DNA of 64,000 nucleotides from Aphanizomenon flos-aquae FACHB-1287 (GTDB taxonomy: Bacteria; Cyanobacteriota; Cyanobacteriia; Cyanobacteriales; Nostocaceae), in assembly GCF_014698755.1 (NCBI RefSeq), contig NZ_JACJTO010000001.1, positions 62,001 to 126,000 of the forward strand. The letters are read 5' to 3'. Below, in pieces: positions 19,385 through 28,542 of the stretch (position 1 is the first letter of the stretch; every line of letters starts with the position of its first letter). The translations under genes were made by a program, and so were the position numbers. The notes beneath the pieces were generated by a model. The model was given only the letters and a program-made list of their open reading frames with translations, was not told where the DNA came from and ran no database searches.

Positions 19385-20644
19385 TTAGGGAGTAAATTTC
19401 TTGAAGGCTAGAGTAACATTATGACCACCAAAGCCAAAAGAATTAGATAAAGCTACCTCGACTACTTGAGCGCGGCTAGTGTCGGGGACATAATCTAGGT
19501 CGCATTCTGGATCTAGATTTTCGATGTTGATGGTCGGGGGAATTTGATCATCAGCGATGGCTAAAATTGTCGCTACGGCTTCAATTCCACCTGAACCACC
19601 TAAAAGATGTCCTGTCATGGATTTAGTGGAACTGATGGCTACTCGATAAGCATACTCTCCCAAAGCTTTCTTGATAGCAGCAGTTTCATTGGCATCATTA
19701 GCTGGTGTGCTGGTCCCATGAGCATTGATGTAACTAACCATCTGTGGCGTAAGTGACCCATCTTTTAAAGCTAATTCTATCGCCCTAGCCGCACCTAAAC
19801 CACCGGGTACGGGCGAGGTCATGTGATAAGCATCACAGGTCATCCCATAACCCACCATTTCCCCATAAATCCTTGCACCGCGATTTATGGCGTGTTCTAG
19901 CTCTTCGAGAATTAAAATTCCCGCGCCTTCACCCATCACAAAACCGTCTCGATCACGATCAAATGGACGACAAGCATGGGCTGGATCATCATTGCGGAAG
20001 GATAAAGCGCGAGCAGCCGCAAATCCTGCTACTGACAAAGGTGTAACTGCTGCTTCACAACCGCCACAGATCATAGCTTTAGCGTATCCTCCCTGAATTT
20101 GACGAAAGGCATCACCAATGGAATTAGAACCGGCTGCACAGGCAGTGACAGAGCAGGAATTAGGACCTTTCGCGCCCGTGTGAATTGCTGTTAGTCCTGC
20201 TGCCATATTAGCGATCATCATGGGAATCATGAAGGGACTACAACGACTAGGACCACGTTTAGGATCTAAATAAATGGTTTGTTGGTCTTCTAATACTTTA
20301 ATACCACCAATACCAGAACCGATAATCACGCCAATTTGTTCAGCGTTGAGATCGTCTATTACTAATCCTGAATCTGCAACAGCTTGAATAGCCGCTGATA
20401 CACCCAGTTGAGAAAAACGATCCATGCGCTTGGCTTCTTTGCGCTCCAAGTAAATTTCTGGATCAAAGTTTTTAACTTCACCAGCAATGCGACAACTATG
20501 TTTAGAAGCATCAAAAGCGGTGATATAGTCAATACCATTGCGTCCGCTTAATAATCCTTGCCAATATTCGGTGGGTGTGTTTCCAATGGGTGTAATCGCG
20601 CCCACACCTGTTACAACAACGCGATTACGTTTATAGTCTGTCAT
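19385..20644 (-). CDS. fabF: 3-oxoacyl-ACP synthase II (beta-ketoacyl-ACP synthase)
   Basis: This 419-residue condensing enzyme elongates acyl-ACP with malonyl-ACP in type II fatty acid synthesis. The catalytic Cys is in SVTACAAGSN (about residue 168). The two His are in NAHGTSTPAND (about 308) and KSMTGHLLGGSGG (about 345), with the conserved Lys just before the latter. The C-terminus NSFGFGGHN is typical. It lies downstream of acpP on the same strand, its natural partner. Confidence 0.98.
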   Translation of the reverse strand: MTDYKRNRVVVTGVGAITPIGNTPTEYWQGLLSGRNGIDYITAFDASKHSCRIAGEVKNFDPEIYLERKEAKRMDRFSQLGVSAAIQAVADSGLVIDDLNAEQIGVIIGSGIGGIKVLEDQQTIYLDPKRGPSRCSPFMIPMMIANMAAGLTAIHTGAKGPNSCSVTACAAGSNSIGDAFRQIQGGYAKAMICGGCEAAVTPLSVAGFAAARALSFRNDDPAHACRPFDRDRDGFVMGEGAGILILEELEHAINRGARIYGEMVGYGMTCDAYHMTSPVPGGLGAARAIELALKDGSLTPQMVSYINAHGTSTPANDANETAAIKKALGEYAYRVAISSTKSMTGHLLGGSGGIEAVATILAIADDQIPPTINIENLDPECDLDYVPDTSRAQVVEVALSNSFGFGGHNVTLAFKKFTP

Positions 20645-20886
20645 GATTAGATTAAATATGGCGAAAAAGCAGCAGGGAGGAAAATTTAAGAGTGCTGAGT
20701 TCCGAGTTAAGTATCCTTAGTCAAAAGTATACTATTTCTTCAATATGATGATGAACCTTTGGCGCTTTTTTGAAGTCAAACTTATAGCTTAGACACTCAA
20801 CACTCATGTACGGGCGGGTTTATCCAGTTAATCTGTATACTTTTGAAATATCTCTTCAAGCCCGCTTATACTAGATAATTCCTTGA

Positions 20887-21138
20887 TTAAGCAGATGTAA
20901 CGATCTTTTTCTCAATGTATTCCACAGTCTCTTGAACTGTTGTAATTTTTTCAGCCGCTTCATCAGGAATCTCGATCTCAAATTCTTCTTCCAAAGCCAT
21001 GACTAGCTCAACTGTATCCAGGGAATCAGCCCCTAAATCGTTACTAAAATTCGACTCTGGTGTAACCTTTTCAGCTTCTACACTGAGTTGTTCAACAACA
21101 ATTTTTTTCACTTTTTCAAAAATATCTGCTTGGCTCAT
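20887..21138 (-). CDS. acpP: Acyl carrier protein
   Basis: This 83-residue acidic helical protein carries growing acyl chains on a phosphopantetheine arm attached to Ser39 in [18 protein letters not shown]. The 242-base gap to fabF holds an imperfect GCGGG/CCCGC stem (near 20814 and 20861), which might adjust the ratio of the abundant ACP to FabF. Confidence 0.98.
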   Translation of the reverse strand: MSQADIFEKVKKIVVEQLSVEAEKVTPESNFSNDLGADSLDTVELVMALEEEFEIEIPDEAAEKITTVQETVEYIEKKIVTSA

Positions 21139-21333
21139 AAATAAAACTCCTTAACAAGTTGCTATGATTTGCTCTCAATGAACAAAGTTTTTTTGGGCAT
21201 ATTCATCTTATCGGAAAGAGTGAATCTGAGTATAGGTTCTATCATTAAAATTGGAGATTAAAGATTATGTCAGGGAAAAGGGAATGGGGGAATACGTCGA
21301 AAATCGGTGTAAATCTAAACCAAATATAATTTT

Positions 21334-22239
21334 ATGCTATCTAAAAATCTGAAGTACGCTTATTATCCTGGTTGTGTAGCACAAGGAGCTTGTCGAGAAC
21401 TGTATTTATCAACCCAATCTCTAACTAAAGCGTTAGGTATTGAACTGATTGAATTGAAAAAAGCTGCTTGTTGTGGTTCTGGTACATTTAAAGAAGATTC
21501 TCAATTATTAGAAGATACTGTTAATGCTAGAAATATCGCTTTAGCGGAATCTTTGGATCTTCCTTTGCTGACTCATTGTAGCACTTGTCAGGGTGTTATC
21601 GGTCACGTTGATGAACGTTTAAAAGAATGTCAATCAACCAATCCCGATTATCTCAACAAAGTTAATGGTTTATTAGTGAAAGAGGGCTGTTCTCCTTATC
21701 GGGGTAGTACGGAAGTTAAACATCTTTTATATGCTTTGGTGACAGATTATGGTTTAGAGGAAATTTCTCAGCGTGTTACTAAGAAATTAAGTGGTTTAAA
21801 ATGTGCAGCTTTTTATGGTTGTTATCTGCTCCGCGCTCAAAAGTCTATGTTCTATGATGATCCTTTTCAACCCGAAGCAATGGAAAATGTATTTCGGGCT
21901 GTAGGAGCGACACCTGTATATTATCGTGGCAGGACTCAATGTTGTGGTTGGCCTTTGTCTAGCTATGCGACAAATGAATCTTTTCAAATGGCTGGAAATC
22001 ATATCCAAGAAGCTTTAAATAATGGGGCTGATTGTATTGTTACACCATGTCCTTTGTGTCATTTGAATTTAGATTCTCGTCAACCAGAAGTAGAAAAGGT
22101 AATTAGACAAAAGTTAGATTTACCGATTTTACACTTACCCCAATTAATTGCTTTAGCCTTAGGTGTTAGTCCCAAAGAATTGGGTTTAGAAAGACATATT
22201 GTGTCTACAAAACCCATTTTAGAAAAATTAGGATTTTGA
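21334..22239 (+). CDS. CCG-domain Fe-S protein (heterodisulfide reductase subunit B family)
   Basis: This 301-residue protein has two cysteine-rich CCG domains. Half one has YPGCVAQ (about residue 12) and ACCGSGTF (about 45-52), plus HCSTCQG (about 88). Half two has YGCYLLR (about 163), QCCGWPLSSY (about 204-213) and CPLCHLN (about 233). The pattern binds unusual [4Fe-4S] clusters in HdrB, and relatives act as SdhE/SdhC-like subunits of succinate dehydrogenase in archaea and cyanobacteria. A role in quinone or thiol redox is likely; the partner is not encoded nearby. Confidence 0.88.
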   Translation: MLSKNLKYAYYPGCVAQGACRELYLSTQSLTKALGIELIELKKAACCGSGTFKEDSQLLEDTVNARNIALAESLDLPLLTHCSTCQGVIGHVDERLKECQSTNPDYLNKVNGLLVKEGCSPYRGSTEVKHLLYALVTDYGLEEISQRVTKKLSGLKCAAFYGCYLLRAQKSMFYDDPFQPEAMENVFRAVGATPVYYRGRTQCCGWPLSSYATNESFQMAGNHIQEALNNGADCIVTPCPLCHLNLDSRQPEVEKVIRQKLDLPILHLPQLIALALGVSPKELGLERHIVSTKPILEKLGF

Positions 22240-22275
22240 TCAAATTGTGGGAAGGAAATAATATTTTTCTTCCCA

Positions 22276-22422
22276 TTACCAATTACCAATTACCAATTAC
22301 CAATTACCAATTACCAATTACCAATTACCAATTACCAATTACCAATTACCAATTACCCATTACCCATTACCCATTACCCATTACCCATTACCCATTACCC
22401 ATTACCCATTACCCATTACCCA
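22276..22422. repeat. Heptameric tandem repeat array, 21 copies
   Basis: Eleven exact copies of TTACCAA (22276-22352) are followed by ten exact copies of TTACCCA (22353-22422). The change between variants is abrupt. The array lies between convergent genes, and its right end supplies the last codons and stop of def. Confidence 0.98.
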
Positions 22423-22948
22423 TTACAGATTTCTGATATTCTTCCTCACTAATTAAATCATGATTATTTTCCACACGATCTAAAAATACTAATCCTTCCA
22501 AATGATCATATTCATGTTGAAAAATTCGGGCAATAAAATCCGTTAATTGTTGTTTTTGTAAATTACCATAACGGTCTGTATATTCAACTTCAACTGTTTG
22601 ATATCTAGGAACTAAACCCCTAATATCAGGGACACTTAAACAACCTTCCCAATCTTTAAGCATTTCTGAAGAATGGGCAATAATTCGGGGGTTAATCATT
22701 GCGGTCGGCTGCATTTCTGGTGCGTGTGGATATCTAGCATTAGGACGGGAAGCGACGATAAATAGACGGTAAGATGATGCTATTTGTGGTGCTGCAATTC
22801 CCACCCCATTAGCTTGAGAAACTGAGGTAATTAATTCATCAATCAGGTTTTGAATTTCTTGACTTTGAATATTCTCAACCGCAGCAGCTTTTTGTCGTAA
22901 TATCGGATTACCTAATTTAATAATTGGTGTTAGTTCATTCATTTTCAA
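22409..22948 (-). CDS. def: Peptide deformylase
   Basis: This 179-residue metalloenzyme removes the formyl group from the N-terminal methionine of new proteins. All three motifs are present: GVGIAAPQ (about residues 49-56), EGCLSVPD (about 101-108, metal-binding Cys) and QHEYDHLEG (about 144-152, two His and the catalytic Glu). The last residues VMGNG and the TAA stop are read from the heptamer array, so the C-terminus is set by repeat phase. Slightly shorter or longer forms would be expected in relatives. Confidence 0.95.
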   Translation of the reverse strand: MKMNELTPIIKLGNPILRQKAAAVENIQSQEIQNLIDELITSVSQANGVGIAAPQIASSYRLFIVASRPNARYPHAPEMQPTAMINPRIIAHSSEMLKDWEGCLSVPDIRGLVPRYQTVEVEYTDRYGNLQKQQLTDFIARIFQHEYDHLEGLVFLDRVENNHDLISEEEYQKSVMGNG

Positions 22949-23081
22949 AGCTCTATTTTTTCTGTTTCCATTTTGTTCATTAGATTAATCATAGGTATCC
23001 TGATTTTGACAGTTTCTAAGGAATTTTAAGGAACGCCCCTTGGTAATTCTGAGCAGGAAATCTGGGACAACTAACCAAATA

Positions 23082-24350
23082 TCAATTTTCTTTGTTAATT
23101 GGTAAAGGTGCGGGTTTAACTAAAACTTGAAAAATTTTGCCATTGCGATCAACTTGCACTTGTAGAGGAATACCAATTTTACTATTTTCCACTAATTTTT
23201 GTACCTCATCAACTTTGAAAACGGGTTGATTATTAATAGTTTTAATCACATCTCCTGGCCTTAATCCAGAAGTCGCTGCGGGCGAGTTAGGAACAATTCT
23301 AACTAATAAAATTCCTTGACTTGCAGATAAATTCATTTTATCACCAAATCGAGCAATAATTCTTTCCTTAACTTCAGGTGTTAATGTTACCATTTGTATT
23401 CCCAAATAGGGATGATCAACTCTACCTTTAGCAATTAATTCCTCAGCGATTTTTTGAGCAGTATTAATAGGAATAGCAAATCCCAAACCTTGAGCACCTT
23501 GAATGATTGCTGTATTCATCCCAATAACTTCACCACGGGCATTTAATAGTGGTCCACCGGAGTTTCCGGGGTTAATGGCTGCATCTGTTTGTAAATAATC
23601 AACACGTTTATCACTCGCACCAATTTCACTACTAGAACGACCTGTAGCGCTGATAATTCCTGATGTAACAGTATTATTTAAACCCAATGGATTACCAATA
23701 GCAATCACAGCTTCTCCTGGTTGTAAAGTATCAGACTTACCTAATGCTAGACTGGGTAAGTTATTCGCATCAATTTGAATTACAGCAACATCTGTTATTG
23801 CATCTTCTCCTAACACCTTACCTTTAAAAGTTCGGCCATCTTTAAGAGTAACTGTAACTAAATCAGCACCATCTACAACATGAGAATTAGTTAAAATTTG
23901 TCCAGATGAATTAATGATAAATCCCGAACCGCTACCTCGTTCTACCCTTTCTTTTGGTTGTGATGGAATCGCAAAAAAGCCGCGAAAAAAGGGATCGGAA
24001 AATTCATCTGGAGCTTGAGTTGTGACGGTTCTAGTCGAATCAATGCGAACAACTGCACCTCCCACCTTTTGTACTACTTTGACAACAAAATTATGATCTC
24101 CAGAAGCAGAGAAAATCGCCGGAGCAGCAATTTCTGTAGTGGGTGCGGTGGTTTTTTGTGGTTGTGTATTACTGGGTTCGATTTCTGCGGTCCCTTTCCT
24201 GAGATTAGTACAACCTCCCAGTATCAAAACTGCTACGCTACACACTGCGATCCATTTTTTACTCTTATTTTCCAATTTTTGCGGTAAAAATTTGGTATGA
24301 ATATTTTTAGCTACTAGGTTATGATTATTAATTTTCATCGTCATGATCAT
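23082..24350 (-). CDS. HtrA/Deg-type trypsin-like serine protease with PDZ domain
   Basis: This 422-residue envelope protease has an N-terminal hydrophobic stretch ending LILGGC (about residues 36-47), which looks like a lipoprotein signal. The protease domain has His in TNSHVVDGAD, Asp in AITDVAVIQ and Ser in NPGNSGGPL (about residues 155, 184, 263). A C-terminal PDZ domain (about 320-410) includes GLRPGDVIKTINNQPV. Cyanobacterial HhoA/HhoB/HtrA proteases degrade or refold damaged proteins in the periplasm. The exact paralogue is not assigned. It is divergent from dnaA. Confidence 0.95.
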   Translation of the reverse strand: MIMTMKINNHNLVAKNIHTKFLPQKLENKSKKWIAVCSVAVLILGGCTNLRKGTAEIEPSNTQPQKTTAPTTEIAAPAIFSASGDHNFVVKVVQKVGGAVVRIDSTRTVTTQAPDEFSDPFFRGFFAIPSQPKERVERGSGSGFIINSSGQILTNSHVVDGADLVTVTLKDGRTFKGKVLGEDAITDVAVIQIDANNLPSLALGKSDTLQPGEAVIAIGNPLGLNNTVTSGIISATGRSSSEIGASDKRVDYLQTDAAINPGNSGGPLLNARGEVIGMNTAIIQGAQGLGFAIPINTAQKIAEELIAKGRVDHPYLGIQMVTLTPEVKERIIARFGDKMNLSASQGILLVRIVPNSPAATSGLRPGDVIKTINNQPVFKVDEVQKLVENSKIGIPLQVQVDRNGKIFQVLVKPAPLPINKEN

Positions 24351-24475
24351 GCTTGAGTATTCTTTATGTTAGTAGATGTTAGGATCTTAGCTATCTGGTT
24401 TTTATCAAAATGATTATAGGCAACATAAAAGTAATTACAAATAGAAACGACGAATTACGGATAGAGGTGGTGTGA

Positions 24476-25852
24476 ATGGCAATTCCCATAGATGGTTTAT
24501 GGAATCATGTATTAGAGCGTCTACAGTTAGAGTTAGCACCTCCTACCTTTGAAACTTGGATTAAGACAGCTAAAGCACAGCAGTTAGAGAACAACTGCTT
24601 GGTAATATACGCTCCTAATCCCTTCGCTCGCAATTGGCTTCAGAAACATTACATCCATACTATTGCTAATGTAGCCCAAGATATTGTGGGTTATCCAATC
24701 GAAATTTATATTACTGTGGTTGAAGATGAGGAAACTTCTCATCTGGGTCAACAGGATATTGGGGGAAATTTATTACCAATAAATCATATTTGGAGCAAAT
24801 ACTCTGGAAATAATCAAAAAACTTCAGATTTAAATTCTAAATATGTTTTTTCTCGATTTGTTGTCGGCGCTAACAATCGCATGGCTCATGCTGCTTCTTT
24901 AGCAGTGGCCGAATATCCAGGGAGGGAATTTAATCCATTATTTTTATGTGGTGGTGTCGGTTTAGGAAAAACTCACCTCATGCAAGCTATTGGTAATTAT
25001 CGCCAGGAAATATCTCCCTACTCTAAAATATTTTATGTGTCTACGGAGCATTTTACCAATGATTTAATTACCGCAATTCGTCAGGATAGTATGCAAAGTT
25101 TTCGTGAACATTATCGGGCTGCTGATATGCTGCTAGTTGATGACATTCAATTTCTTGAGGGGAAAGAATATACTCAAGAGGAATTTTTTCATACCTTTAA
25201 TACTTTACATGAGGCAGGTAAGCAAGTTGTTATTGCTTCAGACCGTCCTCCCCATCAAATTCCTAGTTTACAACAACGGCTTTGTTCACGGTTTTCTATG
25301 GGACTAATTGCGGATATTCAAACCCCTGATTTAGAAACCAGAATGGCAATTTTGCAGAAAAAAGCCGAATATGAAAATATTCGTTTACCACGGGAGGTGG
25401 TTGAATATATTGCTTCTAATTGTACTTCTAATATCCGTGAATTGGAAGGGGCATTAATTCGGGCTTTAGCTTATATTTCTATTTGGGGGTTACCTATGAC
25501 TGTGGAAAATCTTGCTCCCATTTTAGGAACTCCTAGCCAAAAAATAGAAACCACTCCAGAAATAATTTTAAATGTAGTCGCAGATGCTTTGAGTGTTTCC
25601 ATTGACGACTTAAAAGGTAATTCCCGTCGTCGAGAAATTAGTTGGGCCAGACAAATAGCCATGTATTTAATGCGACAACTTACCAATCTCAGTTTACCCA
25701 AAATAGGCGAGGAGTTTGGTGGTAAAGATCATACGACAGTAATGTATAGTTGTGAAAAGATTGCTCAGTTACAAGAAACTGATCAGAATTTAATTCAAAC
25801 TTTACACCAATTGAGCGATCGCATTCAAATGACTACTCGTTCTAGAATATAG
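24476..25852 (+). CDS. dnaA: Chromosomal replication initiator protein DnaA
   Basis: This 458-residue AAA+ initiator has domain I at residues 1-85. A short domain II follows. The AAA+ domain starts near [19 protein letters not shown] with Walker [11 protein letters not shown] (about 159-168) and Walker [10 protein letters not shown] (about 219-227). Domain IV has the DNA-binding signature [15 protein letters not shown] (about 414-428). RBS GAGGTGG is just upstream. DnaA boxes follow the gene, consistent with oriC at its 3' side. Confidence 0.98.
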   Translation: MAIPIDGLWNHVLERLQLELAPPTFETWIKTAKAQQLENNCLVIYAPNPFARNWLQKHYIHTIANVAQDIVGYPIEIYITVVEDEETSHLGQQDIGGNLLPINHIWSKYSGNNQKTSDLNSKYVFSRFVVGANNRMAHAASLAVAEYPGREFNPLFLCGGVGLGKTHLMQAIGNYRQEISPYSKIFYVSTEHFTNDLITAIRQDSMQSFREHYRAADMLLVDDIQFLEGKEYTQEEFFHTFNTLHEAGKQVVIASDRPPHQIPSLQQRLCSRFSMGLIADIQTPDLETRMAILQKKAEYENIRLPREVVEYIASNCTSNIRELEGALIRALAYISIWGLPMTVENLAPILGTPSQKIETTPEIILNVVADALSVSIDDLKGNSRRREISWARQIAMYLMRQLTNLSLPKIGEEFGGKDHTTVMYSCEKIAQLQETDQNLIQTLHQLSDRIQMTTRSRI

Positions 25853-26060
25853 AATTAACTTCCTTGAGGTTTTCCACAACCAAAAAACCAATTTATTAAA
25901 TTAAAATCTGTATAATTGGATCTTGGTAAAAACCCAAATTTCGCGGATAATCTGTAGAAAACTTGATTGACTTTATCGAAAGCTAAAATAGGTTTTCCAC
26001 AGCTTTTCCACAGGGAAGTATCTATAATACTTTTTTATATCGGGACTATTGACAAATAAA
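25853..26060. other. Candidate chromosomal origin (oriC) with DnaA boxes
   Basis: Three exact TTTTCCACA boxes lie on the plus strand at 25870-25878, 25993-26001 and 26004-26012. One one-mismatch box (TTTTCTACA) is on the minus strand at 25953-25961. An AT-rich stretch at about 25887-25917 could be the unwinding element. The position directly after dnaA is a common oriC location. Confidence 0.75.
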
Positions 26061-26472
26061 CCAATTTATGAATACAGCAATTTTTGAAGCTCGACAAAGT
26101 AGACAAACAGTTAGCTTTTACGGTATAGTCAACAACCCGCTTAACAATAAGTCACTCCAAATCAAGACCACAACTAAAATTAAAAAATTTAGTGTCAATT
26201 TTTTCTACTTGCGTTATAATGGCGATTACAAGCCTAAAAACTTTGCCAAATGGACTTGTCCACGACTGTTGGGCATAACATATTGCTCAGTGGTAGTGAT
26301 TACCGTGCAAAACCAAATTCTCAAGCAACTTACTCTTGTTAGTTATGGTATAGTGAAAAAGTTAGAACTAGCTTTACCAAACTATAATTGCTCTACGCAC
26401 AGGTAATAATTGCCCACGGAAGGCTGTTTTAATCAAGAATTTACACACAAAAATCTGAAATACACCGAGGTT

Positions 26473-26691
26473 ATGATTCAGCAAGTAATTCACCCAATGG
26501 TGAAATTGCAGCGCAACGTGCAATCACTCATAGAATCCAATATTATCAAACCCAATGATAGGATTTGGAAAATTGCATTACTTTATGGCGATGAATGGCA
26601 GCATTGGAAGCAAGAGTTGCTAGACTTTGGATTTAGCACCCAAGATCCAATTAGTGATTTACTAGCAGTAGAAAAGTGGGACGACGATTAA
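26473..26691 (+). CDS. Small conserved cyanobacterial protein (DUF4327-like)
   Basis: About 72 residues from the ATG at 26473 (MIQQVIHPMVKLQRNV), with GAGG just upstream; an upstream TTG extension looks non-coding. The pattern of an N-terminal helix, VQSLIESNIIKPNDRIWKI, then WKQELLDFGFSTQDPISDLLAVEKWDDD resembles the DUF4327 family as I remember it. Function is unknown. It lies beyond the oriC candidate. Confidence 0.65.
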   Translation: MIQQVIHPMVKLQRNVQSLIESNIIKPNDRIWKIALLYGDEWQHWKQELLDFGFSTQDPISDLLAVEKWDDD

Positions 26692-26885
26692 ACATCTAAA
26701 TTATACCAGCTATATCTAGCATAACTCAGCGCAAACACGCCTAACCCTGGTAATAATAGAACTTTATCTTTGTTCTCATGGTGTGTGCAATTTTGCTCTG
26801 GTTCTGCTATGTATTTAGCACAATAATCATCTGGGGTTCATTACCAAAATACATACTCAAGAATTTTTATCAAGGTAGGTCAATT

Positions 26886-26985
26886 ATGGTTCAAACCTTA
26901 CCTAAAACTTAGTTAGTGACTTTTGAAGGGTTTATTAAATGGAAACCAGAAGGCGGATTTTATGAATTGTATGATGGGGAAATTA
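26886..26985 (+). pseudogene. Remnant of an Uma2-family endonuclease gene
   Basis: ATG at 26886 gives MVQTLPKT, then an in-frame TAG (26910-26912), then VTFEGFIKWKPEGGFYELYDGEI. This matches the N-terminus of Uma2/DUF820 proteins, which are numerous in cyanobacteria. The rest of the about 190-residue family is missing. The gap 26692-27247 otherwise shows no gene. Confidence 0.7.
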
Positions 26986-27111
26986 CAAAAGATGAATCCG
27001 CCATTAGGAAAACACGAAAGCAGAACTGGGTTTTTAACGATAGAGTGTAGTCGCTTACAGCCTTTTCCGCTGAAGATGAGGTACAAAGTTGAATCATGAA
27101 ACTCTTGTGGG

Positions 27112-27128
27112 GCGGGCATCTTGCCCGC
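27112..27128. repeat. Short GC-rich hairpin (GCGGGCA/TGCCCGC)
   Basis: A perfect 7-bp stem with a three-base loop stands out in AT-rich DNA. It is flanked by text resembling a dispersed cyanobacterial intergenic repeat. It lies about 120 bases past the end of the minus-strand kinase gene and might end its transcript, but no T run follows. Confidence 0.4.
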
Positions 27129-27247
27129 GATTGATATCAGTTTATTCTCTAATTGGTGATGAGTATAAAATCAACAAATTCAGAAACGATGATCAAATAA
27201 TTTCCCACATTTTTTCCGAATTGAAATTAACTGCTGCTCAAATTCTA

Positions 27248-28507
27248 CTAACTGCTGACTAATATTAATGCCTCAGCGAGATCTTTAGCAGTATGATAGC
27301 GATCGCGTGGTAAAGGTTCTGTAACACAATCAATTACCTGTCTTAATTTGTCACTAATTGTTGGTATACCCTTAATATCAAAGCGAAAACTGCGCCCTCT
27401 CTGACGATAGAATTTTAAAGGATTTTCCCCAGTTAATAAAAAAATCAACGTCGGACCAATAGCATACAAATCAGATTGAGTCAGAGGTTGTCCCCTGTCT
27501 TGTTCAGGAGCGCAGAAGCCCTCAGCGCCGATTCTCGTACCTGGTTGTGTACCGATTTCCTTAACAGCGCCAAAGTCCAGAACAACAATAGTATTATTAC
27601 TATTTCGCACCATTAAATTAGCTGGTTTAATGTCCCGATGGATTAATGGTGTTTCTTGGTTGTGCAGATAATCCAGAATATCACAAGTTTGTACCATCCA
27701 GGTGATTGCCTGTTTAGATGTTACAGGTCCATTTAACCTAATGCGTTTGTCTAAATCTTGTCCGTGAATTAATTCCATAGCCAAGTATTTTTTACCGATT
27801 TCCATAAAGAAGTCATAATACTTAGGAACTCCTGTATGGTTAAGATGCTTGAGAATACTGGCTTCTCGGATGAATAACTCTTGAGCCTTAGGTATTTTCA
27901 TCATATCGGCATTCATCTGTTTAAGTACAAGTAATTGTGGCATACCTGTAATTTTACCTGCACCATCCCAAGCTAAATAGGTAGTACCCATACCACCCTT
28001 TCCGAGAGTGCGTAACACCTGATAATGGCGAACGGTTTTTTGGACCAAAACCGGTTGACCACAGTGAATACAAAATAGGTTCTGAGGCTGATTTCCTTCA
28101 TGGGTACAATCAGTGCTGGAGTATGCGGGTGTCATGTTCTGACTAATTTTCCCCACCGCTTCAGAAGAGGGTTGAATAAGTATGGGGGGGGATAAATCCT
28201 GAATTTGAACCTTGAGTACAGGACCGCCCTGAGCTAATTGCAGTAAAGAATTATCAGGAATGATACATTTAGTTACGAGAGAGCCATTCAGGAAAGTTCC
28301 ATTAGTCCCTTGACTAGTTAATTCCCAATCATCCCCCCTGGCGCTAGTAATTAATTTAAGTTCTAAATGATACCGAGAAACTGAATTTTCCGCCAAAACC
28401 ACGTGATTATCTACCGCCCGACCAACGCGAATGACGGTAGAACCCTCAAATAACCACTGTTGAAGCGGTATTTTTGTGCCTTTTTCCAGTAGGGTCAGAG
28501 TAATCAC
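27248..28507 (-). CDS. FHA-domain serine/threonine protein kinase
   Basis: This 419-residue kinase has three parts. An FHA phosphopeptide-binding domain covers about residues 20-105 (VIRVGRAVDNHVVLAENSVSRYHLEL). A short zinc-ribbon-like piece follows (C-x12-C-x2-C, about 134-150). A Hanks-type kinase domain (about 163-415) has LGKGGMGTTYLA, the ATP-binding Lys in LLVLKQM, HRDIKPANLMV and LDFGAVKE. The gene starts 35 bases after the PP2C phosphatase gene, so both are likely one operon acting as a kinase/phosphatase pair. No transmembrane helix is seen. Confidence 0.95.
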   Translation of the reverse strand: MITLTLLEKGTKIPLQQWLFEGSTVIRVGRAVDNHVVLAENSVSRYHLELKLITSARGDDWELTSQGTNGTFLNGSLVTKCIIPDNSLLQLAQGGPVLKVQIQDLSPPILIQPSSEAVGKISQNMTPAYSSTDCTHEGNQPQNLFCIHCGQPVLVQKTVRHYQVLRTLGKGGMGTTYLAWDGAGKITGMPQLLVLKQMNADMMKIPKAQELFIREASILKHLNHTGVPKYYDFFMEIGKKYLAMELIHGQDLDKRIRLNGPVTSKQAITWMVQTCDILDYLHNQETPLIHRDIKPANLMVRNSNNTIVVLDFGAVKEIGTQPGTRIGAEGFCAPEQDRGQPLTQSDLYAIGPTLIFLLTGENPLKFYRQRGRSFRFDIKGIPTISDKLRQVIDCVTEPLPRDRYHTAKDLAEALILVSS

Positions 28508-28542
28508 AATACAACCTAAAATTTAAGATCAAAAAAGTAGTT

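Noticed and set aside
22276-22422. Possible CRISPR array
   Set aside because: Units are seven bases in direct tandem without spacers and no cas gene is present.
22236-22436. Plus-strand frame encoding repeated YQLPITN units
   Set aside because: It is simply the heptamer array read in frame; the period-7 DNA gives a seven-residue protein repeat in any open frame.
26068-26406. 112-codon plus-strand frame beginning at the edge of the oriC candidate
   Set aside because: No recognisable domain or convincing ribosome binding site, low-complexity composition and basic/aromatic residues typical of translated AT-rich non-coding DNA. It lies in the DNA between the origin and the DUF4327-like gene.
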